Source of the DNA: an uncultured Acetatifactor sp.
GTDB lineage: Bacteria; Bacillota; Clostridia; Lachnospirales; Lachnospiraceae
Reading direction: 5' to 3'
DNA length: 64,000 bases
NCBI GenBank assembly: GCA_910589035.1
Contig: CAJUSI010000060.1
Coordinates: 1 to 64,000, forward strand
Under the pieces are notes generated by a model. That model was not told where the DNA came from. It worked only from the letters and a program-made list of their open reading frames with translations, and made no database searches. Below, in pieces: positions 26,358-32,953 of the stretch; the first letter of the stretch is position 1, and every line of letters begins with the position of its first letter. The translations under genes were made by a program, and so were the position numbers.

Positions 26358-27641
26358 TTAAATTTCTTCCTCTGTCTGCGCGCTTCCTGCCGCAGCTCTG
26401 ACGGTAATGCCGTTCACTTCCACGCCGCCGCTTAATTCGATTACCAGGCAGTCCCTGCCGTCCAGCCTGCGGGTTTCGATCAGATCCGTACGCTCCGGAT
26501 TTACCTTGATCATGATATCCGGTGTCTTGACCTCAAAGGAGCGGGCGCTTATGATATTGTTCATGAGCAGGGAGGTGCTTTCCCCTGCCGTCTCATCATA
26601 CTGTCTGTCGAAATCCGCCAGCCTGTCATTTGCCACGCCGCTGCCGGCAAGGATGGTTTTTACCTCGTTTTTGTCCAGCACCAGGGGCTCCGGTTCCTCC
26701 TTATGCTCCTGCGCAAGTTCGGTGATTTTCTCGTGGATGCTCTTCACAGCCTGGATGTCGCAGTCCTCTCCCAGAGTATTCTCGATCAGGGTCTGGAAGG
26801 TTTCCTTCTGGCTGCCTGCGGATAAGGGCAGGGGACAGCCCAGAAGCTGCTCCACAAATCCTTCCTTCAGCTCCTCCGGGTTTTTGGAATAATAGAGCAG
26901 GCTGTGGATATCGGTGCTCCGATCCTGGAAGGCGGGGAATAAAAAGCCCATATCCGGAAGGGATACCACCCAGTCCCGGGTGCGGTTCCGGAAGGTGTTT
27001 TCCTCCGCGTCATAGCTCAGGCCGGGCTTGGACAATTCCACGGGGCAGATGCAGGATAATATGTACTCATAGATTTCGTCTGAGGCATCCTCCATATCGA
27101 GGCCGTCGCTGGTTCTGCCGGGAACGTCGTAGATATCATGTACCACAAGAATCAGATAGTTGCCCACATACTCGTAATTGGCGATGATTTTGTCATAATA
27201 TTCTTCCAGCAGGGCGTCGTCCTTCAGCTTGCTGTCCCGCAGGCGCAGGAGAAAATCGTGGGCATTTCCGGGAATTCCGCCTGCTGCCCCGGCGCCTCCT
27301 TCCGCCCCGGTGTTTTCTTCCGCCCCGGCGTTTTCTTCCGCCCCGGCGTTTTCTTCCGCCGTTCTCCCGGCATCCGCATCGTCCGTGCCGGTATATCCGG
27401 CCAGCTCTGCGGAGAGAGGGTATTCCAGGGTCAGCAGATTCCTGCCCAGGGCGCCGGATAAAACCTTTCGCAGGATTTCGAAATATTTAAACATTTCCTC
27501 TTCGGGAAGGGCCAGAAAGGCCTGTTTCAGTTCTGCCTTTTTATTCTTTTCCCCGTCCACATAGCAGCCGCAGATACGGGTGATGGAGCAGTTTTTCGGA
27601 GTCAGCAGCTTTTTCAATTCGGAAATATCTCGTTTTGTCAT
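26358..27641 (-). CDS. DUF4317 family protein with repeat insertion
   Basis: A 427-residue protein of the Clostridia-wide DUF4317 family: the N-terminus MTKRDISELKKLLTPKNCSI and ICGCYVDGEKN are typical. Function is unknown. The ATG at 27641 follows GAGGTGACTTTC, better than an upstream GTG at 27650. An acidic alanine/glycine-rich segment (about residues 97-120) made of hexapeptides such as EENAGA is inserted where relatives are expected to be shorter. Single, convergent with the LytTR regulator. Confidence 0.87.
   Translation of the reverse strand: MTKRDISELKKLLTPKNCSITRICGCYVDGEKNKKAELKQAFLALPEEEMFKYFEILRKVLSGALGRNLLTLEYPLSAELAGYTGTDDADAGRTAEENAGAEENAGAEENTGAEGGAGAAGGIPGNAHDFLLRLRDSKLKDDALLEEYYDKIIANYEYVGNYLILVVHDIYDVPGRTSDGLDMEDASDEIYEYILSCICPVELSKPGLSYDAEENTFRNRTRDWVVSLPDMGFLFPAFQDRSTDIHSLLYYSKNPEELKEGFVEQLLGCPLPLSAGSQKETFQTLIENTLGEDCDIQAVKSIHEKITELAQEHKEEPEPLVLDKNEVKTILAGSGVANDRLADFDRQYDETAGESTSLLMNNIISARSFEVKTPDIMIKVNPERTDLIETRRLDGRDCLVIELSGGVEVNGITVRAAAGSAQTEEEI
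27295..27360 (-). repeat. in-frame 18-bp minisatellite in DUF4317 gene
   Basis: On the plus strand the 18-bp unit TTTTCTTCCGCCCCGGCG occurs at 27313-27330 and 27331-27348, with a diverged copy before (27295-27312) and a partial after. It encodes hexapeptides EENAGA/EENTGA on the minus strand. Confidence 0.93.
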
Positions 27642-27833
27642 GAAAGTCACCTCGTAAATTTATTTTCACTTATCAAGTATATCTCATTTTTGCCGGCAGG
27701 GCAAGACCGGCGGTTACTTTTTGGGCGGAATAAAATCGTCCGCAGCGCTTGCGGCAGAGGAATTCTTGTGTTACTATTATCTTTAATAACGCCTGTCCAG
27801 CCGGGCAGGCATCCAGGAAGGGCGGAGTATGGC

Positions 27834-28289
27834 ATGAGCAGGAATAAGGAGAATAAAAAGGGCTTTATCGCGGAATTCAAGAAATTTATCATGCGGGGCA
27901 ATGTGCTGGATATGGCGGTGGGTGTCATTGTGGGCGGCGCCTTCACCTCCATTGTGACATCGCTGAATCAGGATATCCTGACTCCCATATTGGGAATATT
28001 CGGGGGGACGGATTTCGGTTATCTCACTGTTACTCTGGGAACGGGAGAAAATGCGCCCGTACTCAATTACGGGAATTTCATTACGGCGGTTATCAATTTC
28101 CTGATTACGGCATTGGTCATTTTCTGCCTGGTGAAGGGAATCAATGCAATCGGCGGAAGAATGAAGAAGAGGGAAGAGGAGAAGCCGGCGGCGCCTGCCA
28201 CGAAGAAATGCCCCTATTGTCTCAGCGAGATTCCGAAGGAGGCTACCAGATGTGCCCACTGTACATCGCATCTGGACGAAGAGGAGTAA
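27834..28289 (+). CDS. mscL: large-conductance mechanosensitive channel with zinc ribbon
   Basis: A 151-residue MscL. FIMRGNVLDMAVGVIVGGAF is the first, pore-lining helix with the conserved GGAF; the second helix is about residues 85-103. After the usual amphipathic tail comes an extra C-terminal zinc ribbon, Cys126, Cys129, Cys140, Cys143 in CPYC and CAHC. MscL is usually about 130-150 residues without this ribbon; similar ribbons occur in Lachnospiraceae. It releases solutes on osmotic downshock. The start at 27834 was chosen for the GCGGAG site and family length. Confidence 0.93.
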   Translation: MSRNKENKKGFIAEFKKFIMRGNVLDMAVGVIVGGAFTSIVTSLNQDILTPILGIFGGTDFGYLTVTLGTGENAPVLNYGNFITAVINFLITALVIFCLVKGINAIGGRMKKREEEKPAAPATKKCPYCLSEIPKEATRCAHCTSHLDEEE

Positions 28290-28400
28290 GCGGGCGGCGG
28301 GGCTCACCCTGATTAATCATAGTTTATATCCTTTTGACGAGAAGAGAAGGCCCGGTTTGCCGGGGTGGAATACGGGGACGGGAGACAGGAGAGGAAGAGA

Positions 28401-29468
28401 ATGTCTGTCAGGACGGCGGGAAAGAAAATTGGGAGAAAATGCATATGCATGACGGCGGGCGCTTTGCTCGTGGCGGTGCTGGGGGGCTGCGGCAGCAGCG
28501 GAGAGAGAATCCAGGGCGCCATCGAGCTGATCCGCTCCCTGGATTATCAGGGGGCGCTGGAGCAGCTTGACAGTGCGGAGACGGACGGGGAGAATATCAG
28601 ACTTATCAACAGGGCCAGGGGCATTGCCTATATGGGATTGACCGATTATGAGCAGGCGGTTTCCTGCTTTGAGGCGGCCCTGGCCGAGAGCAACGGTCTG
28701 GTGCAGAATGTGGATTTTGATTTGAATTTTTACCTTGCGGCAGCATACACCAAGAGCAGCAGGTTTCCTGAGGCGGAAAGAATTTACGATGCCATACTGA
28801 ATATGCGCCCGGGGGAACAGGACGCATATTTCCTGCGGGGAAGCGTGCGGCTGGAGCAGGGCAATTACCAGGGGGCAAAGGAAGATTTTGACAAGGTGGT
28901 TTCCATGGACCCCTCAAATTACGACAGGCTGATACATATCTGTGAAGTGCTGGATTATGCCGGGCACGGAGAGGAGGGGCAGGCTTATCTGAGAACGGCC
29001 CTGGCATCCGGCGAAGAAGGGATGGATAAGTATGACAGCGGCCGGATTTATTATTATCTGGGCGAATACCAGAGCGCCTGTATGGCGCTGGAGGAGGCCA
29101 GGGGAGAGGGAAGCGCGGAGAGCTGCCTCTATCTGGGCAGGGCCTATGAAGCCACAGGGGATTATAATTATGCCGCCAATGTCTACAATACTTATCTGAG
29201 CCAGAATACGGGAAATGCCGAAATGTATAACCAGCTGGGGCTCTGCGAGATGACCAGGGGAGAATACGCAAAGGCGCTGGAGGCGTTTCAGGCGGGGATG
29301 CGGCTGGAGAATACCACCATGATGCAGACATTGTCCTTTAACGAGATCATAGCCTATGAGTATCTGGGGGAATATATGCAGGCCTATGTGCTGATGGAGA
29401 ATTATCTGAAGAATTATCCTGACGATCAGCAGGCCAGGAGAGAGTACGAGTTTCTTTCAACCAGATAG
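28401..29468 (+). CDS. TPR-repeat lipoprotein
   Basis: A 355-residue lipoprotein; the ATG follows GGAGAGGAAGAGA and the lipobox is LGGCG (near residue 30). Multiple tetratricopeptide repeats follow (for example GIAYMGLTDYEQAVSCFEAAL and AYFLRGSVRLEQGNYQGAKE), from about residue 55 to 345. Such proteins are extracytoplasmic scaffolds for protein complexes. Partner and process are not evident from neighbours. A strong terminator follows. Confidence 0.87.
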   Translation: MSVRTAGKKIGRKCICMTAGALLVAVLGGCGSSGERIQGAIELIRSLDYQGALEQLDSAETDGENIRLINRARGIAYMGLTDYEQAVSCFEAALAESNGLVQNVDFDLNFYLAAAYTKSSRFPEAERIYDAILNMRPGEQDAYFLRGSVRLEQGNYQGAKEDFDKVVSMDPSNYDRLIHICEVLDYAGHGEEGQAYLRTALASGEEGMDKYDSGRIYYYLGEYQSACMALEEARGEGSAESCLYLGRAYEATGDYNYAANVYNTYLSQNTGNAEMYNQLGLCEMTRGEYAKALEAFQAGMRLENTTMMQTLSFNEIIAYEYLGEYMQAYVLMENYLKNYPDDQQARREYEFLSTR

Positions 29469-29593
29469 CCGGGATTTGACAGCGGCCGGACGGTGCAGGC
29501 TCCACTGTGCCTGTCCGGGCATTTCAGGGAGATTCTGCATAAGCGGCGGGGCTTTGGTGCCGGCCTGTCCGGGCAGGCTTTGGAATTTGTACA

Positions 29594-29638
29594 AAAAAAG
29601 ACGGGATGGAAAGCGCAGGCTTTCTCCCGTCTTTTTTC
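29594..29638. terminator. bidirectional intrinsic terminator
   Basis: AAAAAAGACGGGA (29594-29606) pairs with TCCCGTCTTTTTT; T-runs occur on both strands. It serves the TPR gene (plus) and the cold-shock gene (minus), whose stop is 19 bp away. Confidence 0.9.
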
Positions 29639-29656
29639 TTTGGTCGTCACAAAAAT

Positions 29657-29872
29657 TTAAGCTACTACGGTAACGTTGGTAGCGCGGATTTTGCTGCTGT
29701 TCTGAGGATCGCATTCGGTATCGAAGGTAACCTTCTGGCCCTCTTCGAGAGACTTGAAGCCCTCAGCGTTGATGGCGGAGAAATGTACAAATACTTCCTC
29801 TCCGGTGGCATCATTGGTGATGAATCCGTAACCTTTCTGTGCATTAAACCATTTTACTGTACCGTTATTCAT
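29657..29872 (-). CDS. cold-shock protein, CspA family
   Basis: A 71-residue single OB-fold domain with RNP1-like KGYGFITN and RNP2-like VFVHFSAI. It binds single-stranded RNA/DNA and melts RNA structure, usually highly expressed. The AGGAGGTACC ribosome site is strong. The message has a leader of about 180 nt with a 16-bp perfect stem (see separate entry) behind a near-consensus promoter, as is typical for cold-shock genes. Confidence 0.95.
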   Translation of the reverse strand: MNNGTVKWFNAQKGYGFITNDATGEEVFVHFSAINAEGFKSLEEGQKVTFDTECDPQNSSKIRATNVTVVA

Positions 29873-29974
29873 TTTGGTACCTCCTTATAAATATAACTTT
29901 TGCTCACAGGAGCCGCGGAGCGGATCCCATAATGTGCAATATAAATTTGTAATTCCAAAATACAGGCAAAAAAA

Positions 29975-30030
29975 TCACATATTTTTGTAAACCATCATTA
30001 AAAGTGACAATGACTTACAAAAATATGTGA
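29975..30030 (-). promoter_or_regulatory. 16-bp perfect stem plus U-run in the cold-shock leader (attenuator candidate)
   Basis: TCACATATTTTTGTAA (29975-29990) is the exact reverse complement of 30015-30030, with a 24-nt loop. Read on the minus strand, which is the transcribed direction, the stem is followed at once by seven T residues, so it looks like an AT-rich intrinsic terminator or thermo-sensitive element inside the leader, about 100 nt before the start codon. Confidence 0.75.
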
Positions 30031-30061
30031 GTTCAATGACTTTCATTCAGAATACATCTTT

Positions 30062-30089
30062 AGTATAACACTTTTCCCCATAATGTCAA
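30062..30089 (-). promoter_or_regulatory. cold-shock gene promoter
   Basis: On the minus strand TTGACA (30084-30089), a 16-bp spacer and TATACT (30062-30067). Start expected near 30055. Confidence 0.85.
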
Positions 30090-30135
30090 CAATTTTTTTA
30101 AGGAATGTATATCATTTTTTTATATAGGGAAAACT

Positions 30136-30231
30136 TGGTATCAGCCGATACAAAATCTGGTATCAGCCGTCAGGAACCTGATATGGGCCGTTATAAAATC
30201 CGGCAGCGGCCGGCAGGGGACTGATACAGCC
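30136..30231. repeat. degenerate 43-bp tandem repeat
   Basis: Two 43-bp units (30136-30178, 30179-30221) and the start of a third, each beginning TGGTATCAGCC or a variant TGATATGGGCC / TGATACAGCC; an internal 22-bp subunit is visible in the first. It fills the gap before the EIIA-like gene. Confidence 0.75.
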
Positions 30232-30256
30232 ATTGAATAGAAGGGAGGAATTTCTT

Positions 30257-30898
30257 ATGATGCTGGCAGTAATGTGGGCGATGACGGCGGCCGTCCTGGG
30301 CTTTATGGCGGGAAGGGTCTCCATGTACGGCCTGACAATGGGCGGGGAAGAGGAGGAGAGAGAGAAGCCTTCTTCCTCTGCGGAGAGGAAAGGCAGGGAA
30401 AGGCATGGGAGGGGACGCAGGGCACAGGAAAATGAAAAATTCTGGTCCGTGGGGAGTCCTGTGTCCGGTCAGGTGACGATAAAGAGAGAAGGGGAACGTC
30501 CGTCCATCGTGATTCACCCTGATACGGATAAAATTTATGCTCCGGCGGGCGGGAAGATCACCCGTCTGTTTCCCATGGGCAATGCCTTTCTCTTTACCAC
30601 AGAGTTCGGTGCGGAGCTGTATATTCAGGTGGGGGAGGGAAACGACGAGCTGTCGGTGAGACATTACCGTCCCAGGATTTTACAGAATGAAGTGGTGGGA
30701 AGGGGAAAGCTGCTTCTGGAGTTTGACAGACAGAGCCTGGAAGCGGAGGGAGCATCCCTGGATGTGTGCGTGAGCCTGGAAAATTGCTTTTACGGGAGCA
30801 GCATAAGGCTTACCGCAAAGGAGCATGTGAAGAGCGGGGAAGAGATCCTGCAGGTGGGAGAGGCCCTGGGCCTGGAAACCTGTCCGAACTGTCAGTAG
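30257..30898 (+). CDS. membrane-anchored PTS EIIA(Glc)-like protein lacking both histidines
   Basis: A 213-residue protein; the ATG after AGGGAGGAATTTCTT is chosen. One N-terminal helix (residues 1-20) and a basic/acidic linker precede a domain (about 64-195) that follows the EIIA-type-1 pattern: GSPVSGQV, IYAPAGGKITRLFP, LLLEFD. In PTS enzymes a His follows FPT-K and the phosphorylated His is in LIHIG; here they are Asn109 (PMGNAF) and Gln124 (LYIQVG). It therefore cannot accept phosphate in the usual way and is probably a structural or regulatory relative. A C-terminal CPNC adds a possible thiol or metal site. Confidence 0.7.
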   Translation: MMLAVMWAMTAAVLGFMAGRVSMYGLTMGGEEEEREKPSSSAERKGRERHGRGRRAQENEKFWSVGSPVSGQVTIKREGERPSIVIHPDTDKIYAPAGGKITRLFPMGNAFLFTTEFGAELYIQVGEGNDELSVRHYRPRILQNEVVGRGKLLLEFDRQSLEAEGASLDVCVSLENCFYGSSIRLTAKEHVKSGEEILQVGEALGLETCPNCQ

Positions 30899-30928
30899 AA
30901 GAAAATGCCGCATGTCCGGATATGACGG

Positions 30929-31010
30929 GACAAAAGCCTGGACAATAGTCGGGAAAATGGCCGGGACAGAAGCCTGGACAAAAGCCGGGAAAATAGCCTG
31001 GACAAAAAGC
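30929..31010. repeat. 36-bp tandem repeat
   Basis: Two 36-bp units (30929-30964 and 30965-31000), both with GCCTGGACAA and GGGAAAAT blocks, and the start of a third. It lies between the EIIA-like gene and the promoter of the NlpC/P60 gene. Confidence 0.85.
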
Positions 31011-31055
31011 AGAACAAGGTATTGCAAAATATTATCCAAAAGTATTGCAGGGTTA

Positions 31056-31084
31056 TTGACAAATTATGATTTTATATGTATAAT
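31056..31084 (+). promoter_or_regulatory. promoter of the NlpC/P60 hydrolase gene
   Basis: Perfect TTGACA (31056-31061) and TATAAT (31079-31084) with a 17-bp spacer, about 59 bp before the start codon. Confidence 0.88.
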
Positions 31085-31142
31085 TCAAAACGAAGCGTAA
31101 CAAATTTGTAATAATTTCGTCAAACTTTTGGGAGTGATATAC

Positions 31143-32180
31143 ATGAGATATCTGAAGAACAGAAAGATTACAGTGATATCCGCAGGGCTTATGCTCTGCA
31201 TGGCTTTGGAACCTCTGAACGTGCGCGCGGAGGAGGATATTTTACAGGCGGCAGGCGGTGCGGCCACCCTTTTGGAGACTACATTGTCCACGGAGGAATA
31301 TATTGAGATTGCACAGCAGGCCAAGGGTGCTTGCTGGGGATATACCAATATCGGGATTGCAAATGTGGAGAGCGGGAATCTGAATGTGAGACAGACCCCT
31401 TCTACCGACGGCAAAATGGTGGGGAAGATGCCCAAAAACGCGGCGTGCGAGGTCCTGGAGGTGACGGAGGACGGCTGGGCGCATATTCAGTCCGGCGATG
31501 TGGACGGCTATGTCAGTACGGAATATCTTATGACGGGCCCGGACGCCAAGCTGAAAGCGGACGAGCTTGTCCGCACGGTAGCCGTGGCCAATACGGACGG
31601 CCTGAATGTAAGGGACAGTGCCGACACGGGGGGCAATGTCCTGGCGCAGGTGAGCGAGGGAGAAGAGATGGAATATCTGGAGATGCTGGACGGCTGGGTA
31701 AAGATAGCCATCGACGATGTGGAAGCATATGTGTCGGCAGAGTATGTGACGGTGACGGAGAGGCTTGACACCGCTATTACCATGACGCAGCTTTTATACG
31801 GTGCGGGCGTATCCGATGTCCGCGTGGAGCTGGTGGAATACGCCAAGCAGTTCTTGGGGAATCCCTATGTATGGGGAGGCACCAGCCTGACAAAAGGGGC
31901 GGACTGTTCCGGATTTGTGTTAAGCGTGTTTAAAAAGTTCGGCGTGTCCCTGCCTCATCATTCCGGCTCTCAGGCAAAGTACGGGACGAAGATTTCCGCC
32001 AGCGAGCTTCAGCCCGGCGACCTGGTGTTCTATGCTAACGGAAGCGGAGTCATCTATCATGTGGCCATCTACATCGGCAACGGACAGGTGATTCATGCCA
32101 GCAGTCCTTCCACCGGCATTAAGATCAACAGCTACAAATATATCACGCCCTGCAAATATGTAAGTATTCTGCAGGATTAA
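31143..32180 (+). CDS. secreted SH3 / NlpC-P60 peptidoglycan endopeptidase
   Basis: A 345-residue exported protein. Signal peptide with cleavage likely after VRA (residue 29). Two bacterial SH3 domains (about 70-130 and 145-205; NLNVRQTPS and GLNVRDSAD) bind the wall, and the C-terminal NlpC/P60 domain has Cys255 (ADCSGFV), His306 (YHVAIY) and His318 (VIHAS). It should cleave gamma-D-Glu to diamino acid bonds in stem peptides during growth or division. It is transcribed alone from the consensus promoter. Confidence 0.93.
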   Translation: MRYLKNRKITVISAGLMLCMALEPLNVRAEEDILQAAGGAATLLETTLSTEEYIEIAQQAKGACWGYTNIGIANVESGNLNVRQTPSTDGKMVGKMPKNAACEVLEVTEDGWAHIQSGDVDGYVSTEYLMTGPDAKLKADELVRTVAVANTDGLNVRDSADTGGNVLAQVSEGEEMEYLEMLDGWVKIAIDDVEAYVSAEYVTVTERLDTAITMTQLLYGAGVSDVRVELVEYAKQFLGNPYVWGGTSLTKGADCSGFVLSVFKKFGVSLPHHSGSQAKYGTKISASELQPGDLVFYANGSGVIYHVAIYIGNGQVIHASSPSTGIKINSYKYITPCKYVSILQD

Positions 32181-32193
32181 GTAAAATTCCGGG

Positions 32194-32222
32194 TTTACAT
32201 TTGCAGAAGAATATGCTATGAT
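32194..32222 (+). promoter_or_regulatory. rpsO promoter
   Basis: TTTACA (32194-32199), 17-bp spacer and TATGAT (32217-32222). It starts only 13 bp after the stop of the NlpC/P60 gene. Confidence 0.8.
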
Positions 32223-32229
32223 AGCAGAC

Positions 32230-32334
32230 GTAAAGAGGGACGAAGGTTATAAATCGTTCCAGCCGGCGCTCAGGTTTGGGACACTCCGGCCCGGCCTTGG
32301 TGTCAGGCGGTTATAAAATCAGGAGGATGATAAA
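32230..32334 (+). promoter_or_regulatory. structured rpsO leader, probable S15 autoregulatory RNA
   Basis: The leader of about 100 nt before rpsO has GC-rich complementary stretches (GCCGGCGCTC, CTCCGGCCCGGCC) and a duplicated GGTTATAAA-ATC, the second just before the AGGAGG site. Ribosomal protein S15 is known to bind its own leader in several bacterial groups. The fold was not computed, so assignment rests on position and repeats. Confidence 0.45.
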
Positions 32335-32601
32335 ATGATTTCAAAGGAAAAGAAAACGGCAGTTATGAACGAGTACGCCAGGACTCCGGGAGATACGGGT
32401 TCACCCGAAGTGCAGGTTGCAATCCTGACTGCGAGAATCCAGGAACTGACAGAGCATTTGAAGGTGAATCCCAAGGATCATCATTCCCGCCGCGGTATGC
32501 TGAAAATGGTAGGGCAGAGACGCGGCCTGCTGGAGTATTTGAAGAAGAAGGATATCGAGAGATATCGTAAGCTGATTGAGAGACTGGGCTTAAGAAAATA
32601 A
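32335..32601 (+). CDS. rpsO: 30S ribosomal protein S15
   Basis: An 88-residue S15, the normal length, with TGSPEVQVAILTARIQELT and the rRNA-binding HHSRRGMLKMVGQRRGLLEY. It binds 16S rRNA early in 30S assembly and bridges to 23S. It stands before pnp, as in many bacteria, but is separated from it by a terminator. Confidence 0.98.
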   Translation: MISKEKKTAVMNEYARTPGDTGSPEVQVAILTARIQELTEHLKVNPKDHHSRRGMLKMVGQRRGLLEYLKKKDIERYRKLIERLGLRK

Positions 32602-32613
32602 GACGGATGAAAA

Positions 32614-32652
32614 GCGGAGGAAGGCCGAAGAAATTCGGCTCTCCGTTTTTTT
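32614..32652 (+). terminator. rpsO terminator
   Basis: CGGAG...GCCGAA pairs with TTCGGCTCTCCG around a GAAA-type loop, followed by seven T (32646-32652). Confidence 0.85.
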
Positions 32653-32671
32653 GCGCAATAGAGGGTGCCCT

Positions 32672-32718
32672 CCTGCCATGTCTGCCGTATTTCTTTCGTT
32701 TTCGCGCAGGATGGCAGG
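32672..32718 (+). other. stem upstream of pnp
   Basis: CCTGCCAT (32672-32679) pairs with ATGGCAGG (32711-32718). It lies 235 bp before pnp in the 350-bp rpsO-pnp gap, which holds no gene. In E. coli pnp is autoregulated through a stem cut by RNase III; an analogous role here is only a suggestion. Confidence 0.35.
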
Positions 32719-32953
32719 GAAAATTCCGGAAATAATTATGGAAATGGGGAATAAGTCTCCGGCAGGGCGGCAGGGATAAGCTGCAGTATGGTATTTCGGA
32801 ACAGAAGAATGACCCGAGACCGCTGAAAAGGGTATGGGCGGGCCGTATTTTTTTCAGTAGTTTCGGTGTCTTCTGTTCCTGTACAAGGCGATGGGAAAAT
32901 ACATTTCCATTGCGATATATAGCCGTAAAGAGCGGCGGAATGGAGGAAAGAAA

